Position numbers and translations under genes: made by a program | Source: Saccharopolyspora ipomoeae | GTDB taxonomy: Bacteria; Actinomycetota; Actinomycetes; Mycobacteriales; Pseudonocardiaceae | Direction: 5' to 3' | NCBI RefSeq assembly: GCF_029952525.1 | Contig: NZ_JASAOF010000001.1 | Span: 124,001-188,000, forward strand | DNA: 64,000 bases | The notes under the pieces: generated by a model | What the model was told of the DNA's origin: nothing | The model's input: the letters and a program-made list of their open reading frames with translations, nothing else | The model's database searches: none | In this document: one piece after another, positions 9,597 through 16,951 of the stretch | Position numbering within the stretch: position 1 is the stretch's first letter | Layout: every line of letters begins with the position of its first letter

Positions 9597-10381
9597 CACG
9601 GGCTCCCCGCTGCGGAGGCGCCCGCCGCGAAGGGTCGCAGCACGACCCCGGCGTCGGTGAGCCGGTCGCGCACGGCCCGGGCGATGGCGACCGCGCCCGG
9701 GCTGTCGCCGTGCACGCAGATCGAGTCGGCCCGCACCCGGATCTCGCTGCCGTCGACGGCGCGGATCGGTTCGCCGGCGGCCAGCGCCAGGCAACGCGCG
9801 GCGATCTCGTCGGGATCGTGCAGCACAGCACCGGTTTCGCGCCGCGACACCAGCGTCGCCTCGGGCGTGTAGGCGCGGTCGGCGAAGGCCTCGCGGTAGG
9901 TCGGCAGCCCCGCTCTCTCGGCCTGGTCGAGCCACTGGGACCCGGGCAGCCCCAGCACCGCCATCGCCGGGTCGTAGGCGCGGACCGCGTCGACGACGGC
10001 GGCGGCCTGCTCGGCGTGGTGCACGATGGCGTTGTAGAGCGCGCCGTGCGGTTTGACGTAGCGGACCTCGGTGCCCGCGACGCGGGCGAAGCCGGCCAGC
10101 GCGCCGATCTGGTAGATCACGTCGTCGGTCAGCTCGCGCCGCGGCACGTCGATGAACCGGCGGCCGAACCCGGCCAGGTCCCGGTAGCCGACCTGCGCGC
10201 CGACGGCCACCCCGCGCTCGGCGGCCAGCTCCACCGCCGAGCGGATCACCGTGGCGTCCCCGGCGTGGAAGCCGCAGGCCACGTTGGCGCTGGTCACCAC
10301 GCCCAGCAGCGCCTCGTCGTCGCCGAGTTCCCAGTGGCCGAACCCTTCGGCCAGATCCGCGTTGAGGTCCACCGTCGTCAC
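9596..10381 (-). CDS. pxpA: 5-oxoprolinase subunit A (LamB/YcsF family)
   Basis: LamB/YcsF-fold subunit that completes 5-oxoproline hydrolysis. The GTG at 10381 ([15 protein letters not shown]) is chosen because a GAGGAG ribosome site lies a few bases upstream and family members begin with this strand; it gives 261 residues. Motifs: [40 protein letters not shown] and CVHGDSPGA. Ordered pxpA-pxpB-pxpC-ycsI on the minus strand with overlaps. The 14-bp tandem repeat array lies just upstream and runs into the ribosome-site region. Confidence 0.93.
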   Translation of the reverse strand: MTTVDLNADLAEGFGHWELGDDEALLGVVTSANVACGFHAGDATVIRSAVELAAERGVAVGAQVGYRDLAGFGRRFIDVPRRELTDDVIYQIGALAGFARVAGTEVRYVKPHGALYNAIVHHAEQAAAVVDAVRAYDPAMAVLGLPGSQWLDQAERAGLPTYREAFADRAYTPEATLVSRRETGAVLHDPDEIAARCLALAAGEPIRAVDGSEIRVRADSICVHGDSPGAVAIARAVRDRLTDAGVVLRPFAAGASAAGSP

Positions 10382-10393
10382 TCCCCCTCGCTC

Positions 10394-10489
10394 CTCATTC
10401 CCCGGCGTCATTCCCACAGCATCAATCCCACGGGGTCATCCCCACAGCGTGATTCCCACAGCGTGATTCCCACGGGGTCATTCCCACAG
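10394..10489. repeat. 14-bp tandem repeat, six full copies plus one degenerate
   Basis: Read on the minus strand the unit is CYGTGGGAATSACS. Full copies occupy 10476-10489, 10462-10475, 10448-10461, 10434-10447, 10420-10433 and 10406-10419 in perfect 14-base register, with a degraded copy at about 10394-10405. The first copy contains the last two complete codons (TGG GAA) and the TGA stop of the transporter gene, and the last grades into the pxpA ribosome-binding region. It fills the whole transporter-pxpA junction. Confidence 0.9.
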
Positions 10490-11698
10490 GGCAGCGATGC
10501 CGCTCAGGGAGTTGACGCCCAGGTACACGGTCACCAGCCAGGCGACCGCCCCGAGCACCAGCAGCCAGCGCGGGTAGCGGTAGCCGCCGAGCAGGTCGCC
10601 GCGCCGGGCCGCCACGAACATCAGCACGCCGAAGCCCACCGGCAGGATCAGCCCGTTGAGCGCACCCGCCAGCACCAGCAGTGTGGTGGGCGCCTGCTCC
10701 AGCAGCACGAAGACCAGGGCCGAAACGGCCACGAACGCCACGACGAGCCAGTTGCGGGCCTTCTCCAGCGAGCGGGAGAAGGTGACCAGGAACGACACCG
10801 ACGTGTAGGCGGCGCCGACGACCGAGGTGATGCTGGCCGCCCAGAGGATCATGCCGAACAGCCGCAGCCCGACCTCCCCGGCCGCGTGCTGGAACGCCTC
10901 CGCCGTGGGGTTGCCGGAGCCGAGCGTCGCGCCACCGGCGACCACGCCGAGCACCGCGAGGAACAGCACGAGCCGCATCACGCCGGTGACCAGCAGCGAC
11001 ACCACGGAGCTGCGGCTGACGTCGACGATCTGGTCGGGCCCGGTGACCCCGGCGTCGACGAGCCGGTGGGCGCCCGCGTAGGTGATGTAGCCGCCGACGG
11101 TGCCGCCGATGAGGGTGGTGATGGCGAGGAAGTCGACCTGCTCGGGCCACACGGCCTGCACCACCGCCTGCCCGACGGGCGGCGCGGAGGAGAAGGCGAC
11201 GAACGCGGTCAGCAGGATCATCACGACGCCGAGCACGACGACGATGCGGTCCATCGCCACGCCTGCGCGCCTGCTCAGGAAGATGCCGATGGCGATCACC
11301 GCGGACAGCGCGCCGCCGATCTTGGCGTCGAGGCCGAACAGCGCGTCCAGACCGAGCGAGGTGCCCGCGATGTTGCCGACGTTGAACACGAGACCACCGA
11401 AGACGACCAGCGCGGCCATCGCGTAGCCGAGACCGGGCAGGACCCTGTTGCCGAGGTCCTGGGCGCGCATGCCGGAGACGCCGATGACGCGCCAGACGTT
11501 CAGCTGCACGGCGATGTCGATCAGGATCGACACCAGGATCGCGAAGGCGAACGCGGCGCCGAGCTGGACGGTGAACTGGGTCGTCTGGGTGATGAAGCCG
11601 GGTCCGATGGCGCTGGTGGCCATGAGGAACACGGCGCCGAGCAGGGTGCTGCGTCTGCCCTTCGAACCGTTCTGCCGGGGTGTGCTCGTGTCGGTCAT
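10478..11698 (-). CDS. NRAMP-like divalent metal/solute transporter (YcsG type)
   Basis: 406-residue integral membrane protein from the ATG at 11698, with about 11 predicted membrane helices. The first helix has the NRAMP signature region GPGFITQTTQFTVQLGAAFAFA in place of the classical DPGN, and later GGTVGGYITYAGAHRLVDAG. It heads the minus-strand unit transporter-pxpA-pxpB-pxpC-ycsI, matching the ycsG-ycsF-kipI-kipA-ycsI gene set of Bacillus. The altered DPGN motif and the context suggest an organic substrate such as 5-oxoproline, or its co-ion, rather than Mn2+; that is inference. A GntR-type operator candidate sits in its promoter. Confidence 0.85.
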   Translation of the reverse strand: MTDTSTPRQNGSKGRRSTLLGAVFLMATSAIGPGFITQTTQFTVQLGAAFAFAILVSILIDIAVQLNVWRVIGVSGMRAQDLGNRVLPGLGYAMAALVVFGGLVFNVGNIAGTSLGLDALFGLDAKIGGALSAVIAIGIFLSRRAGVAMDRIVVVLGVVMILLTAFVAFSSAPPVGQAVVQAVWPEQVDFLAITTLIGGTVGGYITYAGAHRLVDAGVTGPDQIVDVSRSSVVSLLVTGVMRLVLFLAVLGVVAGGATLGSGNPTAEAFQHAAGEVGLRLFGMILWAASITSVVGAAYTSVSFLVTFSRSLEKARNWLVVAFVAVSALVFVLLEQAPTTLLVLAGALNGLILPVGFGVLMFVAARRGDLLGGYRYPRWLLVLGAVAWLVTVYLGVNSLSGIAALWE

Positions 11699-11741
11699 GG
11701 CACTCCGATCGCGGTTGCTGCGGTTCGGAACAAGATAGAGA

Positions 11742-11754
11742 ATTGTTGAACAAT
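11742..11754. promoter_or_regulatory. candidate GntR/FadR-type operator
   Basis: ATTGTTGAACAAT has perfect ATTGTT/AACAAT arms around one central base. It lies in the 127-base divergent region between the NRAMP-like gene and the GntR gene, 43 bases upstream of the transporter start. FCD-type GntR regulators often bind short TTGTnnACAA-like palindromes, so this is a natural site for the neighbouring regulator. Confidence 0.55.
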
Positions 11755-11825
11755 CCCGCAATCCCTCAGGTGGAACTTTCCCGCTAAACTGTTGATCACC
11801 TGGACCGACTGCACTGGGAGCCGGA

Positions 11826-12518
11826 GTGACCGCGACCGACCCGTGGGCTGACCTGCTGGCGGCCGACCGGGCGCTGCTGGACCGCACCAGCACCGCCGAG
11901 CGGGTCGCCGACGTGCTGCGCCAGCGGATCATCGACGGCGCCCTCTCCCCCGGCACCCGGCTGTCGGAGGAGAGCGCGGGCAAGGCCCTGGCCGTCTCCC
12001 GCAACACGCTGCGCGAGGCGTTCCGGCTGCTGGTGCACGAACGCCTGCTGGTGCACGAGTTCCACCGCGGCGTGTTCGTCCGGGTCCTGTCCGCCGAGGA
12101 CGTCATCGACCTCTACCGGATCCGCCGCCTGCTGGAGACCAGCGCGGTGCGGCGCGGCGAGAACCCGGACCTGGTCGCCGCGGTCGACCACGCGGTCGGT
12201 GACGGCGAGCGCGCGGCAGCCGAGGAGCGCTGGTGGGACGTGGGCACGGCCAACATGCGCTTCCACGAGGCGGTGGCGGCGCTCGCGGGCAGCCCCCGGG
12301 TCAACGAGACGATGCGCCAGCTGCTCGCCGAACTGCGCCTGGCCTTCCACGTGATGTCGCGACCCGAGGAGTTCCACCGCCCCTACCTCGGCTTCAACCG
12401 CGAGATCGCCGACCTGCTCACTGCGGGCGAGCGCGAGCGGGCGGCGGCCAAGCTCGACGCGTACTTCGACGCCGCCGAGGACCAGCTCGTCGCCGCCTAC
12501 CGCGACCACCAGGGGTAG
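11826..12518 (+). CDS. GntR-family transcriptional regulator, FadR/FCD subfamily
   Basis: 230 residues from a GTG at 11826. The N-terminal winged helix includes STAERVADVLRQRIIDGALSPGTRLSEE and the recognition helix AVSRNTLREAFRLLVHE; the C-terminal FCD ligand domain starts around residue 95 (DVIDLYRIRRLLETSAVRR) with the metal-site FHEAV motif. It is transcribed divergently from the 5-oxoproline locus and is probably its repressor, with 5-oxoproline or glutamate as possible ligand. In Bacillus the equivalent slot is taken by KipR, which is of a different (IclR-type) family. Confidence 0.88.
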   Translation: MTATDPWADLLAADRALLDRTSTAERVADVLRQRIIDGALSPGTRLSEESAGKALAVSRNTLREAFRLLVHERLLVHEFHRGVFVRVLSAEDVIDLYRIRRLLETSAVRRGENPDLVAAVDHAVGDGERAAAEERWWDVGTANMRFHEAVAALAGSPRVNETMRQLLAELRLAFHVMSRPEEFHRPYLGFNREIADLLTAGERERAAAKLDAYFDAAEDQLVAAYRDHQG

Positions 12519-12543
12519 GGGCGACCCACCAGAGGCTGGGCGA

Positions 12544-12864
12544 CTACCAGGGGTAGAGCGCGGTCAGCAGCACGTGCGCAGCCGTTCCTCCGAAGATGCT
12601 CAGGACCGCGTTGCGCTTCCACAGGTGCAGGCCGACGGTGGCCGCCAGCGACAGCGCCGTCGGCACGTAGGCCGAGACCTCCGCGTCGCGCAGGGTGTAG
12701 ACGGCGAGGATCACCATGACGCCCACCGGCATCCGCGCGCCGAGGAAGTGCACGGTGGCACTGCTGCGCAGCGGCGCCAGCGCGGCGAACGGCAGCGCCC
12801 GCAACGCCCAGGTGACCACGGCGGACACCGCCACCACGCAGCCGACGTAGATCGGGTCAGGCAT
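12544..12864 (-). CDS. azlD: AzlD family branched-chain amino-acid exporter small subunit
   Basis: 106-residue AzlD-type membrane protein with three to four helices, starting MPDPIYVGCVVAVSAVVTWALRALPF and containing the family's conserved ALRALPF and RMPVGVMVILAVYTL segments. It overlaps the end of azlC by eight bases, so the two subunits are translated together. Pairs exporting branched-chain amino acids (BrnFE, AzlCD) have this organisation. Confidence 0.88.
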   Translation of the reverse strand: MPDPIYVGCVVAVSAVVTWALRALPFAALAPLRSSATVHFLGARMPVGVMVILAVYTLRDAEVSAYVPTALSLAATVGLHLWKRNAVLSIFGGTAAHVLLTALYPW

Positions 12865-13576
12865 CGGAAGCCTTCCCGCGCAACGCGATTCGGCCCACCA
12901 GCAGGCAGCCGGTGAACATCCCCAGGGCGGCGAGCAGCATCTGGTCGCCGAACAGCAGCATGGACACCAGCGCGCAGATCATCGCCAGCGCCGGTGCGGG
13001 AACGCTGCGCCGGGCGCGGTGGGCGTCGAGCGCGAGCACCACGAACAGGGCGGTGAGGGCGAAGTCCAGCCCGTCGAGCGGGAACGGCACCAGGGCCCCG
13101 AACAGCGCGCCGAGCGTCCCGCCGGCGACCCAGTAGCACTGCAGCAGCACCTGCAGCCACACGATGCGCCTGCCGCTCCAGTCCTGCGCGGCGGGCCCGG
13201 TGGTCAGCGCGTAGGCCTCGTCGGTGAGCGCGAAAGTGCTGTAGAGCTTGCCGATCCGGCCGCGCACCCGGTGCAGCGGGAACGACAGCGCGTAGAAGGC
13301 GTGCCGGAAGTTGACCAGCAGCGCGGTCACCGCGACCTGAGCGAGCGGCGCGGCGGCCGCGACGAGCCCGATCAGCAGGAACTCCAGCGAGCCCGCGTAG
13401 ACCAGCGCGGTGAACGCGCTCGCCCACCACCAGTCGAAACCGGCGTGCGCCACGAGCAGCCCGAAGGCGACGCCGAGCGGGATCATCGCCAGCCCCACGG
13501 AGCTCGAATCCCGTAGTGCAGCGCGGAAGTCGCCGCGCGGGGGCGCAGCGGCCCCCTCGACCAGAACAGCAGGCAT
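12857..13576 (-). CDS. azlC: AzlC family branched-chain amino-acid exporter large subunit
   Basis: 239 residues, about seven membrane helices. Conserved AzlC marks: SVGLAMIPLGVAFGLL, FTALVYAGSLEFLLIGL, TALLVNFRHAFYALSFP and TDEAYALTT. First gene of azlC-azlD on the minus strand and divergent from an Lrp/AsnC regulator, the arrangement seen for brnFE-lrp in Corynebacterium and azlB-azlCD in Bacillus, where intracellular branched-chain amino acids or methionine induce export. Confidence 0.9.
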   Translation of the reverse strand: MPAVLVEGAAAPPRGDFRAALRDSSSVGLAMIPLGVAFGLLVAHAGFDWWWASAFTALVYAGSLEFLLIGLVAAAAPLAQVAVTALLVNFRHAFYALSFPLHRVRGRIGKLYSTFALTDEAYALTTGPAAQDWSGRRIVWLQVLLQCYWVAGGTLGALFGALVPFPLDGLDFALTALFVVLALDAHRARRSVPAPALAMICALVSMLLFGDQMLLAALGMFTGCLLVGRIALRGKASDA

Positions 13577-13651
13577 GACTGCAATTTTAGGTGGCGAACG
13601 GAGTAATATGGTTGCTCACCGTTCCCCGTTTTCGACCCGGAGAGCAATGAT
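13577..13651. promoter_or_regulatory. divergent azlC / lrp control region
   Basis: This 75-base gap is clearly richer in A+T than its surroundings (runs such as gcaattttagg and gtaatatgg) and must hold both promoters. Lrp/AsnC proteins bind degenerate A+T-rich sites, and a CAATATTG palindrome occurs just inside the lrp coding start. No exact operator can be fixed by eye. Confidence 0.4.
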
Positions 13652-14098
13652 ATGCCGATGGACGACCTCGATCGAGCAATATTGTCGCACCTGCATCAGG
13701 ACGGCAGGTTGACCAACGTCGAGCTCGCCCAGCGGGTCGGTCTCACCCCCGCCCCGTGCCTGCGGCGGGTCAAGCGCCTGGAGTCGGAGGGGATCATCGC
13801 GGGCTACCGCGCCCGCATCGACCCGGCCGCGGCCGGGCGGGGTTTCGAGGTGATGGTCTCGGTGGAGATCAGCATCAACGACCTGCAGACCGTCGAGGAG
13901 CTCGAAGCGGCGATCACCGCCTACGACGAGGTCGTCGAGGTCCACCGCCTCTTCGGCCGCCCCGACTACCTCATCCGGGTCGCGGTCGAGGACTCCGCCA
14001 CCTTCGAAACGTTCCTCACCACCAAGCTCATGGCCCTGCGCGCCGTCGCCCGGGTCGACTCCCACATGATCATGAAGAAGCTCAAGACGAGCGACTGA
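13652..14098 (+). CDS. Lrp/AsnC family transcriptional regulator
   Basis: 148 residues with an N-terminal AsnC helix-turn-helix (LDRAILSHLHQDGRLTNVELAQRVGLTPAPCLRRVKRLESEG) and a C-terminal RAM effector domain (residues about 65-145, with FGRPDYLIRVAVED). The second in-frame ATG (13658) is an alternative start. The divergent azlCD export operon is the obvious target, by analogy with Lrp-BrnFE. Confidence 0.9.
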   Translation: MPMDDLDRAILSHLHQDGRLTNVELAQRVGLTPAPCLRRVKRLESEGIIAGYRARIDPAAAGRGFEVMVSVEISINDLQTVEELEAAITAYDEVVEVHRLFGRPDYLIRVAVEDSATFETFLTTKLMALRAVARVDSHMIMKKLKTSD

Positions 14099-14107
14099 GC
14101 GTGGGCG

Positions 14108-14156
14108 GCCCCCAGCGCAGCACCCCTCGCCAGGGACCTTCGCGCTGCGTCGGGGC
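14108..14156. terminator. candidate bidirectional terminator between convergent genes
   Basis: A two-part stem: GCCCC (14108-14112) with GGGGC (14152-14156) and CGCAGC (14116-14121) with GCTGCG (14144-14149), interrupted by a small internal loop. It fills the gap between the ends of the Lrp gene and the convergent gene at 14156. There is no U-run, as is common in actinomycetes. Confidence 0.45.
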
Positions 14157-14491
14157 TACTCGCCCTTGGGTTCGCCCGGCGGTTCCTGGGTGCCGTGGCG
14201 CGGCGGGTGCGTCGGTTGCGGGGATCCGGCCGGTGTCACCGGCGATCCCTTCGCCGAGTCGCGCGCCTCGGCTGGCTGAGCCCGGTGCTCACCCGGCGCG
14301 GGTTCGGCACCGCGGTCGAGCTCCCCGAGCCGCTGGTTGATGAGCTCGACGACCTGCGGCCGGTCGTTGTGCCGCTGCTCGTAGTCGAGCACCTGGCCGA
14401 GCTCGTCGCGGCCGAGCGAGCGAATCATGTGCTGCAGCGAACCCGTCGACAGCTGGTCGTAGTCCGGCAGCGGAAAGTCCTGCTCCTGCAT
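14156..14491 (-). CDS. conserved actinobacterial LPDYD-domain protein (111 aa)
   Basis: The first 60 residues (start FPLPDYDQLSTGSLQHMIRS) match a small actinobacterial family I know by its LPDYD...GSLQHRIRSL...YE..H..R..VVE..N.RL pattern, recently given a DUF number (possibly DUF8129). The rest is a disordered Pro/Gly/Glu-rich tail. The helical domain resembles short lipid- or protein-binding helical hairpins; function unknown. It is followed upstream on the same strand by the CsbD-like gene, suggesting a stress-associated unit. Confidence 0.6.
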   Translation of the reverse strand: MQEQDFPLPDYDQLSTGSLQHMIRSLGRDELGQVLDYEQRHNDRPQVVELINQRLGELDRGAEPAPGEHRAQPAEARDSAKGSPVTPAGSPQPTHPPRHGTQEPPGEPKGE

Positions 14492-14591
14492 CGGAGCCTC
14501 CTGGTCCGGGCGCGTGTCGGCGGGGGCACGTGCGGCCCCCGCCGACCTGGCACCGTTGAATCGCGCGAACTCCCGGGATCGGTGCTGGGAG

Positions 14592-14771
14592 TCACCCGTC
14601 CCGGCGAAAGGCGTCCTTCGCGTGCTCGCCGGCCTGCTTGAGGTTGCCCTTGGCCTGCTCGGTCTTGCCTTCGGCCTCGGTCCGGCGGTCGCCCGTCGCG
14701 CTGCCGAGCTTCTCCTTGGCCTTGCCCAGCGTCTCCTCGACCTTGTGACGGGCCTTGTCCATCGCAGACAT
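14592..14771 (-). CDS. CsbD family stress-response protein
   Basis: 59-residue, lysine/glutamate-rich protein with the CsbD/YjbJ pattern KARHKVEETLGKAKEKLGSATGD and KTEQAKGNLKQAGEHAKDAF. The ATG at 14771 has a strong agagggag ribosome site. CsbD proteins are induced by general stress sigma factors (SigB in Bacillus); the biochemical role is unknown. Confidence 0.88.
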   Translation of the reverse strand: MSAMDKARHKVEETLGKAKEKLGSATGDRRTEAEGKTEQAKGNLKQAGEHAKDAFRRDG

Positions 14772-14856
14772 GTGCAACTCCCTCTCTTCGTCGGGAGACC
14801 AACGGCTACCCGGTGGCCCTGCTCCCGAAACGCGGCGTCCCCGCCCGGAGCGGGCC

Positions 14857-15060
14857 TCAGCTCTCGCGGACCCTGCGGCGGTGGCTGGTGTCGCAGAACG
14901 GGTAGGTGCGGCTGCGGCGGCAGGCGCAGACGGCCACGACGAACCGATCGGAGTCCACTGTGGTCCCGTCGCCCAGGTCCAACCGGACCGGTCCTTCCAC
15001 CAGGATCGGCCCACCGGGCACGACGGTCACCCGCCTGCGGTCAGAGCGTCCGGTCGGCAC
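14857..15060 (-). CDS. CDGSH-type iron-sulfur protein
   Basis: 67 residues with a [2Fe-2S] CDGSH cluster motif CACRRSRTYPFCDTSH; ligands C45, C47, C56, H60. CDT replaces the usual CDG/CDQ, but the 3Cys-1His spacing is kept. Small single-motif CDGSH proteins occur throughout actinomycetes and are presumed electron carriers or redox sensors. The start overlaps the end of the upstream methyltransferase gene by 20 bases, suggesting co-transcription. Confidence 0.8.
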   Translation of the reverse strand: MPTGRSDRRRVTVVPGGPILVEGPVRLDLGDGTTVDSDRFVVAVCACRRSRTYPFCDTSHRRRVRES

Positions 15061-15694
15061 GGATCACCACCAGTTCCTCCCAGCGCTGCCCGGGCGCGAT
15101 CAGGCCGCGCTCCTCCAGCACCCCCGCGCGCTTCCGCAGAACCGGACCGAACACCTGCCGCTGCCGGTCCACCACCGCGGCCTTCAGCCCTTCGGAGCGC
15201 AGCCGCGCCACCGTGGCATCGGCGTCGGCCACGTCGGACTGCACCATGAGCAACGTGCCGCCGCGCTCCAGCAGTCCGGGAGCGCGACCGCACAGGCGGT
15301 CGATGACGGCCCGCCCGTCGTGTCCGGCGTCCCAGGCCCGCGCGAGCCCGCGCGGGTGCTCCGGCCGCGCGGCGGGCACGTAGGGCGGGTTGGCCAGCAC
15401 GACGTCGAACGGTTCCGGGTAGTCGCGGGCCAGCGCATCACCCGGCACCACCCGCACCGGTAGGCCGCGCAGCCACGCGTTGACACCGGCCACCGCGACC
15501 GCGCTCAGCGACACGTCCACGGCCGTCACCTCCCGAGCACCGGCCCGCCCGGCGGCCAGGGCCAGGGCACCCGTCCCGGTGCCCACGTCGAGAACACGAC
15601 TGCCCGGACCGACCCCGGCATCGCCCAAAGCCCGTGCCAGCAACCAGGTGTCGCCCTGCGGCCGGTACACGGCCGAAGTCCTGAGCAGTCTCAT
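15041..15694 (-). CDS. HemK2/PrmC-like N5-glutamine methyltransferase family protein
   Basis: 217-residue class I SAM-dependent methyltransferase. Motif I is VLDVGTGTGALALAAG (34-49) and the catalytic NPPYVP lies at 102-107, the HemK/PrmC/Mtq2 signature for methylating glutamine or related amides. There is no N-terminal PrmC helical domain, which places it in the short HemK2/MTQ2-type group often annotated near iron-sulfur genes in actinobacteria. The ATG at 15694 is followed by RLLRTSAVYRPQGDTWLL, as in that group. Substrate unknown. Confidence 0.82.
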   Translation of the reverse strand: MRLLRTSAVYRPQGDTWLLARALGDAGVGPGSRVLDVGTGTGALALAAGRAGAREVTAVDVSLSAVAVAGVNAWLRGLPVRVVPGDALARDYPEPFDVVLANPPYVPAARPEHPRGLARAWDAGHDGRAVIDRLCGRAPGLLERGGTLLMVQSDVADADATVARLRSEGLKAAVVDRQRQVFGPVLRKRAGVLEERGLIAPGQRWEELVVIRADRTL

Positions 15695-15814
15695 GTCCAC
15701 ACAGGTTTCCGGTCGTGCACCCGGGCAAACCGCTCGCCCGCAGGTTTGGCCCCGTTCGAACCCGGGAAAGCAATGCCGTGCCAGGCCGATCGCAGCCACG
15801 AGGAGGTGCGGCCG

Positions 15815-16951
15815 GTGAACACCCCCGCCGTCGAGGCCGCACCGGCCCGCGCTCCCGACCAGGTGTTGACCTTCGGCGTCGAGGAGGAGTTCCTCGTCGT
15901 CGATCCGCGCACCGGTGAGCCGTCCGACGGCGGACCGGGCGTCCTGGCCGGTGTCTCCGTCCTCGACCCGCAGCAGGGAGCCCACCCCGAACTGCTGACC
16001 GCGCAGACCGAGGCCAGCACCGGCGTGTGCGGCGCGCTGGCGCAGCTGCGCGGCGAGCTGCGCGCGGGACGGGACCGGATGGCCCTCGCCGCGCGCGAGG
16101 AGGGCCTGGCGCTGATCACCTCCGGCACGCCTCCCCTGCCGGGCGCGCCCAGCCCGGTCTCGCCGGGCGCGCGATTCGCGCGGATCGCCGAGACCTACCG
16201 GGCGGTGGTCACCGACTACCAGGCCTGCGGCTGCCACGTGCACGTGGGCGTGCCCGACAGGGAAACGGCGGTGGCCGTGATCAACCACCTGCACCGGTGG
16301 TTGCCGTCGCTGCTGGCGATGTCGGCGAACTCCCCGTTCCACCTCGGCGACGACACCGGCTACGCGAGCTGGCGCATGGTGCAGCAGTCCCGGTTCCCCG
16401 GTTCGGGGATCCCGCCGCACTTCGCCTCCGCGGCCGATCACGACCGGCAGGTCGAGCGGCTGGTGGACTGCGGGGTGCTCGTCGACGGTGCCATGTCGTT
16501 CTGGCTCGCCCGCCCGTCCCCGCACCTGCCGACCGTGGAACTGCGGGTCGCCGACGCCGCCACCACCGTCGGCGAAGCCGTGCTGCAGGCCGCGCTGAGC
16601 CGGGCGCTCGTCCGCACCGCGCTGCGCGAGCTGTCGGCGGGGCGCGAGGCGCCCCGCACCGACGAGCGGCTCACGCAGGCCGCGGTGTGGACCGCGGCCC
16701 GCCACGGGCTCGACGGGCCGGGGATCGACCTGGTCGAGACCAGGCGCGTCCCGGCCGCCGAACTCGTCCACGCCATGGTCCGGTGGGCCTCTCCCGCGCT
16801 GGAGGAGACCCGCGACCTGGTCGTGGTCCGCAAGCTCCTCGCCGGGCTGCTGCACTGCGGCACCGGCGCCCGCAGGCAGCGCGCGGCGGCCGCCCGGGGA
16901 GCGCTGCTGCCCGCGCTGCAGATCCGACCCCGATGGGAGGGAGCCCGATGA
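15815..16951 (+). CDS. carboxylate-amine ligase, YbdK-type glutamate-cysteine ligase
   Basis: Family GCS2 ATP-dependent ligase; YbdK/EgtA-type enzymes join glutamate to cysteine or a similar amine. The GTG at 15815 has a GAGGAGG ribosome site nine bases upstream; the product is 378 residues. Marks: LTFGVEEEFLVVDP (18-31), the metal-binding CGCHVHVGVPD and WRMVQQSRFPG. The next gene overlaps by four bases. An EgtA role in ergothioneine synthesis is possible but no egtBCDE genes are nearby. Confidence 0.88.
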   Translation: MNTPAVEAAPARAPDQVLTFGVEEEFLVVDPRTGEPSDGGPGVLAGVSVLDPQQGAHPELLTAQTEASTGVCGALAQLRGELRAGRDRMALAAREEGLALITSGTPPLPGAPSPVSPGARFARIAETYRAVVTDYQACGCHVHVGVPDRETAVAVINHLHRWLPSLLAMSANSPFHLGDDTGYASWRMVQQSRFPGSGIPPHFASAADHDRQVERLVDCGVLVDGAMSFWLARPSPHLPTVELRVADAATTVGEAVLQAALSRALVRTALRELSAGREAPRTDERLTQAAVWTAARHGLDGPGIDLVETRRVPAAELVHAMVRWASPALEETRDLVVVRKLLAGLLHCGTGARRQRAAAARGALLPALQIRPRWEGAR

